Numbered from the stretch's first letter, positions 35,382 through 44,047 are shown. The stretch is DNA of 64,000 nt from Nitrospira sp. (GCA_016715825.1 JADJXO010000002.1:669911-733910); one strand, 5' to 3'. The notes: generated by a model from the letters alone, not told the origin. Made by a program: numbers and translations.

Positions 35382-35883
35382 TGAGCGTAATGAAGAAAAT
35401 GCGGCCTATTCTATCAATCGCAGTTCGAGAGATCGGGTAGACCGCGCGGCTATCATCCAGGTCTCTCGATGACTTCTTGACGAGAGGAGGGTGGAGATGG
35501 ACGATACGACGCCACCTGGCCCATCAGGCCCACCGATACTTGGGTGGGTTTCTCGTTGGTCACGTTGACCGGTTCTTCGCTGGCAGTGCCACATCGGCAC
35601 AGACGGTCCTTATCAAAAGGGCGAAAGCCGTTTATGCGGAGAGAGTTTCGGGAGCGTGAGGAATACAGGTATCTGGGATTGACGAGGTCTCCCCCAGCTG
35701 GAAACCAGACATCATCAGTATCGCGTGGGTCTTTTGGGCCGCGACAACCGACATCATCCTAAGGCGTCCCAAGCGCCACACACGGGCGACCTCCCACCAT
35801 AGTGCAGGGTCGCCCGTGCTATGTTTGCCGCCGACTTCTCACTGCACAGGTAAATCCCGACAGACACCTTTTTACACTGGATC
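35382..35883. other. gene-poor region with micro-ORFs and a strong hairpin
   Basis: About 500 bases. A 23-codon ORF at 35497-35568 has a strong GAGGAGGGTGGAG site and encodes a proline-rich peptide starting MDDTTPPGPSGPP. A second frame at 35634-35762 encodes 42 residues starting MRREFREREEYRYLGL. Neither can be confirmed. The hairpin at 35781-35818 is listed separately. Confidence 0.35.
35781..35818. terminator. perfect 11-bp hairpin downstream of gdpD
   Basis: CACGGGCGACC (35781-35791) pairs perfectly with GGTCGCCCGTG (35808-35818). It lies 65 bases beyond the stop of the minus-strand phosphodiesterase gene. No T-tract is present on either side, so it may be a processing or stability hairpin. 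Confidence 0.45.
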
Positions 35884-36573
35884 TCACACACGGTCTGGAA
35901 AGTCGGAGATGATGCCATCCACGCCGAGCATCTTCATTCTTTTGATAGCAGTCGGGTTGTCTACAGTGTAGACGAACACCAGCAAGCCTGCCTCGTGGAG
36001 GTTACGCAGGAGGGGTTTGGTTACTGTATCAATACGGACACCGACATGGGTTACCTGCAGATTGAGGGCCATGGCACTGGGATTCTCGGGAAGCCGCTTG
36101 AACAACGCCAATGTCAGAGCCTGCGGATCAATCCTTCGCACATGTTGAAGCTCTTCGTGGAGGAACGATGCGTAGATCATAGGGCCGTTGAAGCCGCTGC
36201 CACGAACCGTTGCACAGGCATCATACGCCAGGCCTGGCACTTTGAATTCCAGAATCAACCCGATTCGACCGCTGGCCATGGTGAGTGCCTCTTCGAGCGT
36301 GGGAACCGTTTGTCCGTTACCAGCCGCCAACTGCTGGGTGTCCTTCAGCGTGAGGTCGGCAATGGGTCCCTGGCCGTTGGTCGTGCGGTTGACTTGTTCA
36401 TCATGCAGGAGCACGAGCGCTTCATCAGCAGTCCTCCGGACATCGACTTCCGTGAAGTGACAGCGAAGTGTGATGGCATGTTCGATCGATGCGAGCGTGT
36501 TTTCAGGCTGGTAGCCGCAGGTTCCTCGGTGCCCGATGCGAAGGACCCTACGATGGGGGCTTTCTTTTGCCAT
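35884..36573 (-). CDS. glycerophosphodiester phosphodiesterase
   Basis: A protein of 229 residues of the GDPD TIM-barrel family. RIGHRGTCGYQPENTLASI near the start contains the catalytic HRG and the PENT motif. EVDVRRTADEALVLLHDEQVNRTTNGQGPIADL holds the metal-binding Glu/Asp and second catalytic His. The protein ends in GVDGIISDFPD. It hydrolyses glycerophosphodiesters to glycerol-3-phosphate. No signal peptide, so it is cytoplasmic, like UgpQ. It is divergent from the ParB-like gene. Confidence 0.93.
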   Translation of the reverse strand: MAKESPHRRVLRIGHRGTCGYQPENTLASIEHAITLRCHFTEVDVRRTADEALVLLHDEQVNRTTNGQGPIADLTLKDTQQLAAGNGQTVPTLEEALTMASGRIGLILEFKVPGLAYDACATVRGSGFNGPMIYASFLHEELQHVRRIDPQALTLALFKRLPENPSAMALNLQVTHVGVRIDTVTKPLLRNLHEAGLLVFVYTVDNPTAIKRMKMLGVDGIISDFPDRV

Positions 36574-36596
36574 GGCGCTGTCCTACCATATCACCA

Positions 36597-37595
36597 ATGG
36601 CCGAAAGAAAATCGAAAAAACCACCATTACCCAAAGGCGCGAGGCGACGTCGAAAACCGACCGGTACCTCGCTAGGCTTGGCAGCCGATGAACTCCAAGC
36701 AGCTGCGCCGCCTGGGGTCGTGGCCGAGCTGCATCATGCCATTGAACAGGACGATGGGAAAGTCCTTTCGATGTATCGTGAACCCTATGGTGGGCACTGG
36801 GTCGTGCTGGCTGCCTTGCCGATCGAATTGGTTGAGCCGACACCCTATCAACGGAATATCTCCGACACACATGTTCGAAAGTTGGAAGGGGTCATCGGAA
36901 AAATCGGGCGTTTTCTCGATCCCATCATTGCTGTGCGAATCGTAAAGCCCGACCATGCGGCAAAGTATTGGACGCCGAACGGCAACCATCGCCTGTCGGC
37001 CATGCGGACGCTCGGAGCGAAGAGCATCATTGCGATCGTCGTTCCAGAAGCTGCTGCGGCCTACCAGATCCTCGCGCTGAATACAGAGAAGGCGCATAAT
37101 CTCCGAGAGAAAGCGTTGGAAGTCATCCGCATGTATCGTGAACTCGCGCAGCTCGATCACGCAACGGAGGACATCTACGCCCTGGAGTTCGAGGAGCCGG
37201 CGCTGATTACCCTGGGGCTTTGTTACGAAGAACGCCCTCGATTCAGCGGAGGGGCCTACCATCCGGTGTTGAAGCGGGTGGATGAATTTTTGAAAAAGCC
37301 GATGCATGCGGCCTTCAGTGTCCGTCAGCAGCAGGCGAAGACCGTTCTGGTGCTGGATGAGCTCATTGTCAAGCAAGTCGAGGCGCTCAAGGCCAAGGGC
37401 CTCACCAGTCCCTATCTGAAGAGCTTCGTGGTGGCCCGCGTGAATCCCATTCGGTTCCGTCCCAAAGACGCCCCCGCCTTGTCGTTCGACGAGGCGCTCG
37501 AGCGCATGACCCAGGCTGCGACCAAGTTCAATCCGGATAAAGTCAAACTAGATGACTTGGCGAAGTCAGGCGGTACGCCGGACGACTCTGAATAG
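36597..37595 (+). CDS. ParB/Srx-fold protein
   Basis: About 332 residues from the ATG at 36597; the open frame upstream overlaps gdpD and is not credible. A lysine/arginine-rich tail (MAERKSKKPPLPKGARRRRK) precedes a ParB-type N-terminal domain: ELVEPTPYQRNISDTHVRKLEGVIGKIG and WTPNGNHRLSAMRTLGAKSI, where GNHR is the usual GEHR box. The C-terminal 150 residues are helical and not a clear HTH. Members of this class may be DNA-binding or nucleotide-hydrolysing. It is not the chromosomal ParB by context (no parA). Confidence 0.75.
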   Translation: MAERKSKKPPLPKGARRRRKPTGTSLGLAADELQAAAPPGVVAELHHAIEQDDGKVLSMYREPYGGHWVVLAALPIELVEPTPYQRNISDTHVRKLEGVIGKIGRFLDPIIAVRIVKPDHAAKYWTPNGNHRLSAMRTLGAKSIIAIVVPEAAAAYQILALNTEKAHNLREKALEVIRMYRELAQLDHATEDIYALEFEEPALITLGLCYEERPRFSGGAYHPVLKRVDEFLKKPMHAAFSVRQQQAKTVLVLDELIVKQVEALKAKGLTSPYLKSFVVARVNPIRFRPKDAPALSFDEALERMTQAATKFNPDKVKLDDLAKSGGTPDDSE

Positions 37596-37675
37596 CCTGT
37601 CCCGTGTCTTCGCCTTGTTTCTCGACCAAATGCCCCTTTACAATGATTCGTTAGATTTGCCTGAAGGAGGACACC

Positions 37676-38026
37676 ATGGGTCTTGCCGACAATAAATGCA
37701 TTCCCTGTCGTGGCGGGGTCCCGCCGGTGCCGAATGATCGTGCGCAAGCGTTACTAAAAGAACTGGGTCGTGGGTGGTCGCTCAATGGGCAGGGGCATCT
37801 CGAACGGCTCTTTACCTTCCCGGACTTTGCACAGGCGCTTGCCTATGTGAACAAGGTTGGTGCCATCGCGGAGGCTGAAGGCCACCATCCGGATCTCTAC
37901 CTCGCTTGGGGTAAGTGCAAGGTTGAAATCTGGACGCACAAGATCAACGGCCTGACGGAGAGCGATTTCTACCTGGCGGCAAAAGCCGATCGAGAGTTTG
38001 AACCGTTTCGGGCTGCCGCTGGTTAA
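37676..38026 (+). CDS. pterin-4a-carbinolamine dehydratase
   Basis: A protein of 116 residues of the PCD/DCoH (PhhB) family. It carries PNDRAQALLKELGRGWSLN, FPDFAQALAYVNKVGAIAEAEGHHPDLYLAWGKCKVEIWTH (the EGHHPD motif with catalytic histidines) and GLTESDFYLAAKAD. It dehydrates 4a-hydroxytetrahydrobiopterin, which normally follows a pterin-dependent hydroxylase; none is in the window. AAGGAGG precedes ATG. The radical SAM gene starts 40 bases after it, so they are probably co-transcribed. Confidence 0.95.
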   Translation: MGLADNKCIPCRGGVPPVPNDRAQALLKELGRGWSLNGQGHLERLFTFPDFAQALAYVNKVGAIAEAEGHHPDLYLAWGKCKVEIWTHKINGLTESDFYLAAKADREFEPFRAAAG

Positions 38027-38066
38027 GCACCAGACAGTTGCCTGCCATGAATATACGAGGTATTTG

Positions 38067-39917
38067 ATGAGCGAAGCAGCCAAGATTGCGCTCGTCAACA
38101 TGCCGTTCAGCTACGCCAAGTATCCGTCCATCCAACTCGGTACGCTCTCGGCACTGCTGAAGTCCAAGGGTATTCCTGTCGATTGTCACCATTTGAACGT
38201 CAGGTTCGCCCACCTGATCGGTGTGGAGTTGCACGAAGCGATTTGTGAGAAGCGGGCGCTCTTCGGTGAGTGGCTCTTCTCCTCTCTCCTGTTTGGGGAG
38301 AACCCGAAACGATCCGAGTACCCACACATATTCAAGCCGGTCTTCGAACAGATCGCGCAGGAGAGTGGAAAGCCGGTTGGCTATTTCGAGGAGATGGCAA
38401 CCCGCATTGCCCCGCAGTACTTGACCTGGGCGCTGCGGTCGATCGATTGGGAGCAGTACAAACTGGTTGGCTTTACATCAACCTTCGATCAGAACGTCGC
38501 CAGCCTCACGATGGCCAAACTCATCAAGGATCTGTATCCAGATGTAACCATCGTTTTTGGTGGCGCCAACTTCGACGGCGAGATGGGGCTGGAACACTTC
38601 AGGGCGTTCCCCTTCATCGACCACGTCGTGGTCGGGGAGGGGGAGGACAGCTTCTTACCGTTAGTCCGCCAGATTCTGGCCGGTAACTCAGGGGACTATC
38701 CGAACGGCGTGACCTATCGGCAGGGCGACAAGATTATGCTCACGCCGAATGAGTCGCTCTTTTCCGATTTTGCCAAGACCGGCCCGCCTGATTACGACGA
38801 TTACTATCGGCTGCTCACCGAGCTAGGCGGCAAGGCACAGGGGCTCGATCGGATCCTCTTGTACGAGGGCTCGCGTGGTTGTTGGTGGGGGGAGAAGCAT
38901 CATTGTACGTTCTGCGGGCTCAATGCGCAGAGCATGAAATTCCGGGCGAAGACACCCGAGCAAGTCATACAGGAGATTGCTCATCTCTCGCAGCGCTACG
39001 ATGCGGTCCGCTTTCGTCTCGTCGATAACATCATCGATATGAGCTATATCGACAACCTCTTCGGCAAGCTGGCTGATGACCATTGCGACCTGGACGTCTT
39101 TATCGAAACCAAGAGCAACCTGCAGAAGCGCCAGATCAAGACCTTGGCGGCGGGTGGGGTGAAGTGCATGCAGCCGGGTTTGGAGAGTCTCAGTGTCAAT
39201 CAACTGCGCGCGATGGACAAGGGCGTCATGCCGATGCAGAACATCGTCTGCCTCAAGTGGAGCCTCTACTATCACGTGATGGTGTCGTGGAATATCTTGC
39301 TGGGATTTCCCGGCGAGACCAACGAGGATTACCAGCGGCAGCTGGATCTGATCCCGTCACTGCTACACCTTCAGCCGCCCGAAGCCACCGGAAAATTCTG
39401 GCTTCAGCGCTTCAGTCCCTACTTCACCAGACCACACGAGTACGGTATCCGCATCACCGGGCCGGGGATGGCGTATGAATATGTGTACGACGCCCGGCAA
39501 GTCGACTTGAAGAAGATCGCCTACGATTTCGAGTATGAGCTCGACAGCTGGCCGGTCGATCCGCACCTGTCTCAGGGGTTGGTCGCTTTAATAGAAAATT
39601 GGCAGCGGATGCATAGGTCCGGCGACAAGCCGTTCCTGTATTACTCCAAGGCGCCAACTTATGTAACCATCTACGATGGGCGTAATCCAAAGTCGCCGAC
39701 TCGGCGACGGTATGAAGGATTGGCGGCGTTGGTGATTGAAACCTGTAACGAGTCAGCGAAGGGCGCAGAGCAAATCCGAGCAGCCGTCGCGGAACGAGCC
39801 GATTGCAGCGATGCAGTCTTGATGCCTATCCTCAACGACCTCACGGCGCAGCGTGTCTTGTACGAAGAGCGCGGCAAATACTTCACGCTGGCGATTCCAG
39901 AAAATCCATACCTATAA
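38067..39917 (+). CDS. B12-binding radical SAM protein, RiPP-maturase type
   Basis: A protein of 616 residues from the ATG at 38067 (the earlier start at 37998 overlaps the dehydratase). Residues 1-190 form a cobalamin-binding-like domain (VGFTSTFDQNVASLTMAKLIKDLYPDVTIVFGGANFDG). The radical SAM cluster site is C272-x7-C280-xx-C283 in CWWGEKHHCTFCGLN, the pattern of the RiPP maturation radical SAM C-methyltransferase group (rSAM_ocin type). The SAM barrel continues through VRFRLVDNIIDM, GVKCMQPGLESLS and NILLGFPGETNEDY. A C-terminal segment (540-616) looks like a winged helix. It should methylate a peptide substrate at an unactivated carbon. No precursor peptide is obvious nearby. Confidence 0.88.
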   Translation: MSEAAKIALVNMPFSYAKYPSIQLGTLSALLKSKGIPVDCHHLNVRFAHLIGVELHEAICEKRALFGEWLFSSLLFGENPKRSEYPHIFKPVFEQIAQESGKPVGYFEEMATRIAPQYLTWALRSIDWEQYKLVGFTSTFDQNVASLTMAKLIKDLYPDVTIVFGGANFDGEMGLEHFRAFPFIDHVVVGEGEDSFLPLVRQILAGNSGDYPNGVTYRQGDKIMLTPNESLFSDFAKTGPPDYDDYYRLLTELGGKAQGLDRILLYEGSRGCWWGEKHHCTFCGLNAQSMKFRAKTPEQVIQEIAHLSQRYDAVRFRLVDNIIDMSYIDNLFGKLADDHCDLDVFIETKSNLQKRQIKTLAAGGVKCMQPGLESLSVNQLRAMDKGVMPMQNIVCLKWSLYYHVMVSWNILLGFPGETNEDYQRQLDLIPSLLHLQPPEATGKFWLQRFSPYFTRPHEYGIRITGPGMAYEYVYDARQVDLKKIAYDFEYELDSWPVDPHLSQGLVALIENWQRMHRSGDKPFLYYSKAPTYVTIYDGRNPKSPTRRRYEGLAALVIETCNESAKGAEQIRAAVAERADCSDAVLMPILNDLTAQRVLYEERGKYFTLAIPENPYL

Positions 39918-39993
39918 TGCTTGGCCTCGCTCCGCCGCTACCGTCAGCTCGGGCTCAGACAAGGATCACCAGCGAGAGGTTTTTATGCGCCTC

Positions 39994-40326
39994 CTACATC
40001 GACAACTTCTCTGATACGTTCCTCATCTGCACGCCGTGGACCAGTGAGGCGCCGCCGCGGATGGCGCAGGCCACGTGGACGGCTTCGGTCATCTCCTCGA
40101 CGTTTGATCCTTTCTCCAGCGAGGCTTGTGTATAGGCATCAATGCAGTAGGGACATTGGACGGTGTGGGCGACGGCGAGGGCAATGAGCGCCTTTTCTCG
40201 CTCCGTAAGCGCACCTTCGGCGAACACCGCGTCGTAGTAGCTCTTGAACTTCTCCCACAGGGCTTTGTTGCCTTTCCCAATATCTGCAAACTTTTCCAAA
40301 TCGTGCGAATGATAGTACGAGTCCAT
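39994..40326 (-). CDS. peroxidase-like carboxymuconolactone decarboxylase-family protein
   Basis: About 110 residues from the ATG at 40326, where AAGGAGG lies 6 bases upstream; the open frame extends further but is not supported. The sequence DSYYHSHDLEKFADIGKGN and HTVQCPYCIDAYTQASLEKG with the AhpD-like CxxC (CPYC) matches the peroxidase-like CMD protein named for arsenosugar biosynthesis loci. The conserved CxxC and downstream His fit AhpD chemistry. ArsM and ArsS are absent here, so the arsenic link rests on family only. It follows the next small gene and is convergent with the radical SAM gene. Confidence 0.85.
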   Translation of the reverse strand: MDSYYHSHDLEKFADIGKGNKALWEKFKSYYDAVFAEGALTEREKALIALAVAHTVQCPYCIDAYTQASLEKGSNVEEMTEAVHVACAIRGGASLVHGVQMRNVSEKLSM

Positions 40327-40383
40327 AGGAGCCTCCTTAGAGTGATTGCGCGTGGGATGGAATCGAACGGATCGATGGAGCAA

Positions 40384-40665
40384 TCAGGCATTGCCTGGAG
40401 GCATCGGGTCGGCCTCCGCCAGAGCTTTGGAAAAGCGATGGCCGACGATGGTCGTGGCTTTTGACATGAGGTCTACCACCTCTTGCCATTCATTGGGGAG
40501 TAGGTCTTGCTTCAGTTGGGGGTGGATGGCCCATTGAGCTTCGACCTGCGTTCCTTTTCGGTTGACGAGCACGCGGAGTAATTCCACGTCCCTGGTCGAA
40601 TCGGGGGCGTTATCGCCGGAAAGATCGCCGCTTGCCTGCTCAGGTGGGGGAACTGCGCGTGCCAT
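40384..40665 (-). CDS. small hypothetical protein upstream of the CMD gene
   Basis: A protein of 93 residues. The first 25 are low complexity (PPPEQASGDLSGDNAPDS); the rest is compact: VELLRVLVNRKGTQVEAQWAIHPQLKQDLLPNEWQEV, then a helix. It ends in PMPPGNA. It begins the minus-strand pair with the CMD gene (57 bases between them), so a shared transcript is likely. No family is recognised. Confidence 0.6.
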   Translation of the reverse strand: MARAVPPPEQASGDLSGDNAPDSTRDVELLRVLVNRKGTQVEAQWAIHPQLKQDLLPNEWQEVVDLMSKATTIVGHRFSKALAEADPMPPGNA

Positions 40666-40768
40666 AGATCGACCTCAGTGTGATCGTGCTGAGGAGCATA
40701 CCGCATCCTCGCCGTGGTTGTATATCTGCGTAGTCCTTAGGAGATGTGGAACCCTTCCTGTTGTACGT

Positions 40769-41593
40769 CTATGGAGGTGCTTGGTTCAAGACGGTCAACA
40801 TTGCCTCATGGATGTGGCCATTACTCGCCACCAGCTCCTGTTCATAGATGGACAGGTCCTTGCCGCTAAAGTTGGTGAGCCGTCCTCCGGCCTCTCGGAC
40901 GATCACTGCTCCCGCCGCCATATCCCATGGGTTGAGCCGCACTTCCCAGAACCCATCGAACCGCCCTGCGGCCACGTAGCAGAGATCAAGGGCGGCGGAT
41001 CCGGTTCTTCTGAGTCCTTGGGCTTTCAGGGCGAACGTGCAGAAGTGATCGAGGTTATTTCGCGGTGTTTCCCGGATGTCATAGGCGAAGCCTGTGACCA
41101 AGAGGCTATGGTCGAGAGCCCTAGTCTCCGATACGTGGATAGATCGGCCGTTCAGCTTCGCACCCCTCTGCTCGATAGCAGTGAATAGCTCATTTCGTGA
41201 GGGATCATAGATGACACCGAGGATGCAGCGTTTCTTGTATTCAAGCCCGATGGACACGCAGTAGGCTGGGTAGCCATGCGCGAAGTTGGTGGTCCCATCC
41301 AATGGATCGATGATCCACAGATAGGGTGAAGGGGCATGCTCAACGCTGCCACGCTCCTCGGCCAAAAAGCGATGGGAAGGAAAACGGCTTCGAATATGGT
41401 CGATCACACATTGTTCAGCGGCACGGTCGGCATCCGTTACCAGATTGATCGGATTCTTGTACTCGACGTGAAAACCGGCTGCGGTATAGTTGAGAAGGAG
41501 GGCTCCGGCTGCTCGACCCGCAGTAACGGCAGTTTCTAGCAGCATATCCGCGGAGAGTGGGTCAAAGGAGATGGGCACGTGAGATTCTACCAT
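40769..41593 (-). CDS. suhB: inositol monophosphatase family protein
   Basis: A phosphatase of 274 residues that hydrolyses inositol-1-phosphate in a magnesium-dependent way. The first metal motif (AEERG) and WIIDPLDGTTNFAHGYPAYCVSIG (the DPLDGT signature) are clear, as is the second WDMAAGAVIVREAGG motif. The length is normal. The start at 41593 is reasonable; an ATG 18 codons in is an alternative. It may also affect rRNA processing, as SuhB does in E. coli, but that is not readable. Confidence 0.92.
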   Translation of the reverse strand: MVESHVPISFDPLSADMLLETAVTAGRAAGALLLNYTAAGFHVEYKNPINLVTDADRAAEQCVIDHIRSRFPSHRFLAEERGSVEHAPSPYLWIIDPLDGTTNFAHGYPAYCVSIGLEYKKRCILGVIYDPSRNELFTAIEQRGAKLNGRSIHVSETRALDHSLLVTGFAYDIRETPRNNLDHFCTFALKAQGLRRTGSAALDLCYVAAGRFDGFWEVRLNPWDMAAGAVIVREAGGRLTNFSGKDLSIYEQELVASNGHIHEAMLTVLNQAPP

Positions 41594-41790
41594 TGTTCAG
41601 ACTTGCAGCTCGCACGAATTGTGCTAGTCTTGTCGGAACAAGCCTTATGATCATGGATAGGCAAAGGATTACTTGCTTTCAGAGAAAACAACCTAGTAGA
41701 CAATGTATTATTTAAATATAGTATCTTGACAAAGATTACAAGCACTGCTATAAAGCAAGCATGCTTTGAATCTGGAATGGATAAGACGTT

Positions 41791-42306
41791 GTGGAAGAAT
41801 TAAAGGACATTCTTGTTGGTCTGGAACAACGGATCAACGCGTATAAGAGCCGATTTCAGGACCTAGAGAAGAAGCGTCGTCGACTGGACGATGAAATCGC
41901 GACCATTAAGAAGTATCTGGAGCTTGCGGAAACCCTCTACCGCGTCGAGGCCGACAAGGCCAAGCTTGCCAGCCTGTCAAATCAAATCATTCCAGCTGAT
42001 GATTCCAAGGGGATTCGAGCTCCACAAATGATGGATGTCACTGATCAATCCCGAGAAATTCTTCTTGGGCGGAGTAAGTATGTCGGGAAAAGTGTTCCTC
42101 AAGCCGCTTATGAAATACTCCGGGAATCGAACCGAGCGATGCATGCCAAAGAGCTTGTGCAACGGTTGATTGAGGGCGGATTGCAAATCAAAGGGAAGAC
42201 CCCGTTAACGTCGATTGCGACGTCATTGAAGCGTGATAAGCGGTTCAGAAAGGTCGGCCCCAATACGTTTGAAGCTGTAGACGACATGCTAATCAAGGCT
42301 GTGTAG
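41791..42306 (+). CDS. HARE-HTH domain protein with coiled coil
   Basis: A protein of 171 residues. Residues 1-65 form a charged coiled coil (LEQRINAYKSRFQDLEKKRRRLDDEIATIKKYLELAETL). Residues 101-163 (VPQAAYEILRESNRAMHAKELVQRLIEGG, then KTPLTSIATSLKRDKRFRKVGPNTFEAV) match the HARE-HTH winged helix, a domain shared with RNA polymerase delta and ASXL proteins and thought to act in DNA binding or chromatin. The start is GTG. The coiled coil suggests dimers. A lysine-rich micro-ORF follows. A role in nucleoid or transcription control is inferred. Confidence 0.75.
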   Translation: MEELKDILVGLEQRINAYKSRFQDLEKKRRRLDDEIATIKKYLELAETLYRVEADKAKLASLSNQIIPADDSKGIRAPQMMDVTDQSREILLGRSKYVGKSVPQAAYEILRESNRAMHAKELVQRLIEGGLQIKGKTPLTSIATSLKRDKRFRKVGPNTFEAVDDMLIKAV

Positions 42307-42346
42307 AGTTGGTCCTAACTTACAACGGCGAAGGGGGGTGAGACTC

Positions 42347-42385
42347 TTGGCAACAAAGAAAGCAGCAAAGAAGAAGAAGAAGTAA
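42347..42385 (+). CDS. micro-ORF encoding a poly-lysine peptide
   Basis: Twelve codons from TTG at 42347, with a GGGGGGTGAG site 6 bases upstream: MATKKAAKKKKK. Such sequence is typical of the lysine-rich tail of histone H1-like bacterial proteins. It might be a remnant of one, a real micropeptide or an accident. It follows the HARE-HTH gene by 40 bases. Confidence 0.3.
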   Translation: MATKKAAKKKKK

Positions 42386-42537
42386 TCACCACCATGATGT
42401 GATGCGCCGGGGGCACAGTTGCTTGCTTCCGGCGCACCATCCATAACCTATCTCGGATCAGACGCTCCCACCTAACGAGTTCAAAAAAGTCTAAAGGTTC
42501 TGCGAAGCAAGACGAGCTCCGTCTCGTAATCGATAGA

Positions 42538-42565
42538 GGGCTACGCTAGTAAACGCGTAGCGCCC
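42538..42565. terminator. hairpin downstream of lpxC
   Basis: GCTACGC (42540-42546) pairs with GCGTAGC (42555-42561), with extra G/C pairing outside. It lies 35 bases past the lpxC stop on the minus strand. A second small hairpin (CCTGA / TCAGG) lies between. No U-tract is seen. Confidence 0.4.
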
Positions 42566-42599
42566 CCTACCTGATTTCAGGAAAGGAAGCGACTGTGAA

Positions 42600-43532
42600 T
42601 TAGGAAGCAGCCTGAAGTGCCACAGCTGGCTGGAAACGAGATCGGTGCGAAATCAAACGTGTTCCCTCGACTATTGGGTCGGCATTTAACAGCACCCACT
42701 TCTCAGGCTGCTTGAGGATTTGTTGGACGAGACGTGTATGGAGTGCATGTCCCGAGCGGTCTGCGATGATATGGCCGATAAAGGACATCCCAAGGAGAGA
42801 GAAGTCACCGATCAGATCAAGGATTTTGTGACGGACAAACTCGTTGTTAAATCGGAGACCGGAGTCATTCACGATGCCGTCTCCAGACAGGACGACAGTG
42901 TTATCGAGTGTTCCGCCTTTCCCAAGTCCACGAGCCCACAAGGCCTGAACTTCCTGGAGAAACCCGAAGGTTCTCGCTTCGGCGATCTCGCGCTCAAATG
43001 CACCAACAGAGCAGTCATGCTCGTACGTCTGAGTCTTGATCAGAGGATGTTCATAGTGAATTGAATAGGTAATGCGTGGGGTTGGGGATGGTTCGATCCT
43101 TACCCGCTTTGATCCTTCGGTCACTTCAAGGGGAGACATAATCTTGAGAAACGGTTGTTTCCGATCTTGCGGAACGATTCCCGCGGCTTGAATCAGGCGG
43201 ACAAACGGTGCCGCACTTCCATCCATAACCGGGACTTCACTGGCCGTGACATCAATGAAAACGTTGTCCACGTGGAGTCCTGCCAGCGCCGACAGCAAAT
43301 GCTCGATGGTTTGGACCTGGAAGCCTCCGCCACTGATGGCGGTGCACAGTTCAGTGGGAATCCGATGTTCGATGGAGACGGGAAGATATGCATCGGTATC
43401 ACCCTGTCGACTGACAAACACCACTCCCGTATCAGGCGGAGCCGGGCGTAGTGTAATGGATGCGGATTGCCCAGAGTGAAGTCCAACGCCGGAACATGTG
43501 ATGGTCGATGCTAAAGTTTGTTGATTGCGCAC
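42600..43532 (-). CDS. lpxC: UDP-3-O-acyl-N-acetylglucosamine deacetylase
   Basis: The committed step of lipid A synthesis (310 residues). It begins RNQQTLASTITCSGVGLHSGQ; zinc ligands are in TIEHLLSAL (near residue 76) and HKILDLIGDFSLLG (near 232, HKxxD). The catalytic GHIIADRSGHALH region follows. Length is normal. It is transcribed away from an AT-rich regulatory region with a palindrome (43567-43583). The presence of lpxC and lptE shows an LPS-bearing outer membrane. Confidence 0.97.
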   Translation of the reverse strand: MRNQQTLASTITCSGVGLHSGQSASITLRPAPPDTGVVFVSRQGDTDAYLPVSIEHRIPTELCTAISGGGFQVQTIEHLLSALAGLHVDNVFIDVTASEVPVMDGSAAPFVRLIQAAGIVPQDRKQPFLKIMSPLEVTEGSKRVRIEPSPTPRITYSIHYEHPLIKTQTYEHDCSVGAFEREIAEARTFGFLQEVQALWARGLGKGGTLDNTVVLSGDGIVNDSGLRFNNEFVRHKILDLIGDFSLLGMSFIGHIIADRSGHALHTRLVQQILKQPEKWVLLNADPIVEGTRLISHRSRFQPAVALQAAS

Positions 43533-44047
43533 AGGTCCTCCATCGTGATAATCAGCCTGCTAGCAACATAAGCAATGCTTATGCCAAAGTTAATGTGTCG
43601 TAAAATATTGTTAATATAGAAAAATATATGAATATGTCAGAATTCATGCTGTATCATAAAAGACACAAGTGTGTATTTCGGAAATCCTGCTATTAGAGCA
43701 GATACGCTAATATGTTGATGATTTAATAAGTTATGCGAACTAATGCAAGCGTATCGATATTTCCCGTCAAGGTGCCTGACCAATAAGCAAGACTCCTCAC
43801 ACCTGCTTGATCCTCTGAATAAGCCTCAAGAGAAGTCGTAATATTCTCTCATCGCCTCTGCTTGGCCAGTCGATCAGCCACGAATCCGGTCGGTGACCTC
43901 ATTGATAGAAGACAGCAGCAAAAATGAAAAAATGATGACAAACGGGAAGAGTTGCGTACCCTTGTCTCTACGGTACGCACTATCAGGTAGGCGCTAGACC
44001 ATTGTAACGGGAAAGCCCTGTCCGAAACCAGGGACGATATTTCTTCC
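43533..44047. other. AT-rich regulatory region upstream of lpxC
   Basis: About 515 bases, very AT-rich at 43590-43740, with no credible gene. It holds the lpxC promoter, the palindrome at 43567-43583 and presumably the promoter of the truncated tolC-type gene. Confidence 0.5.
43567..43583. promoter_or_regulatory. 17-bp inverted repeat upstream of lpxC
   Basis: CATAAGCA-A-TGCTTATG: perfect 8-base arms around one base. It is about 35-50 bases upstream of the lpxC start codon, where a repressor or activator could act on the promoter. Confidence 0.5.
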
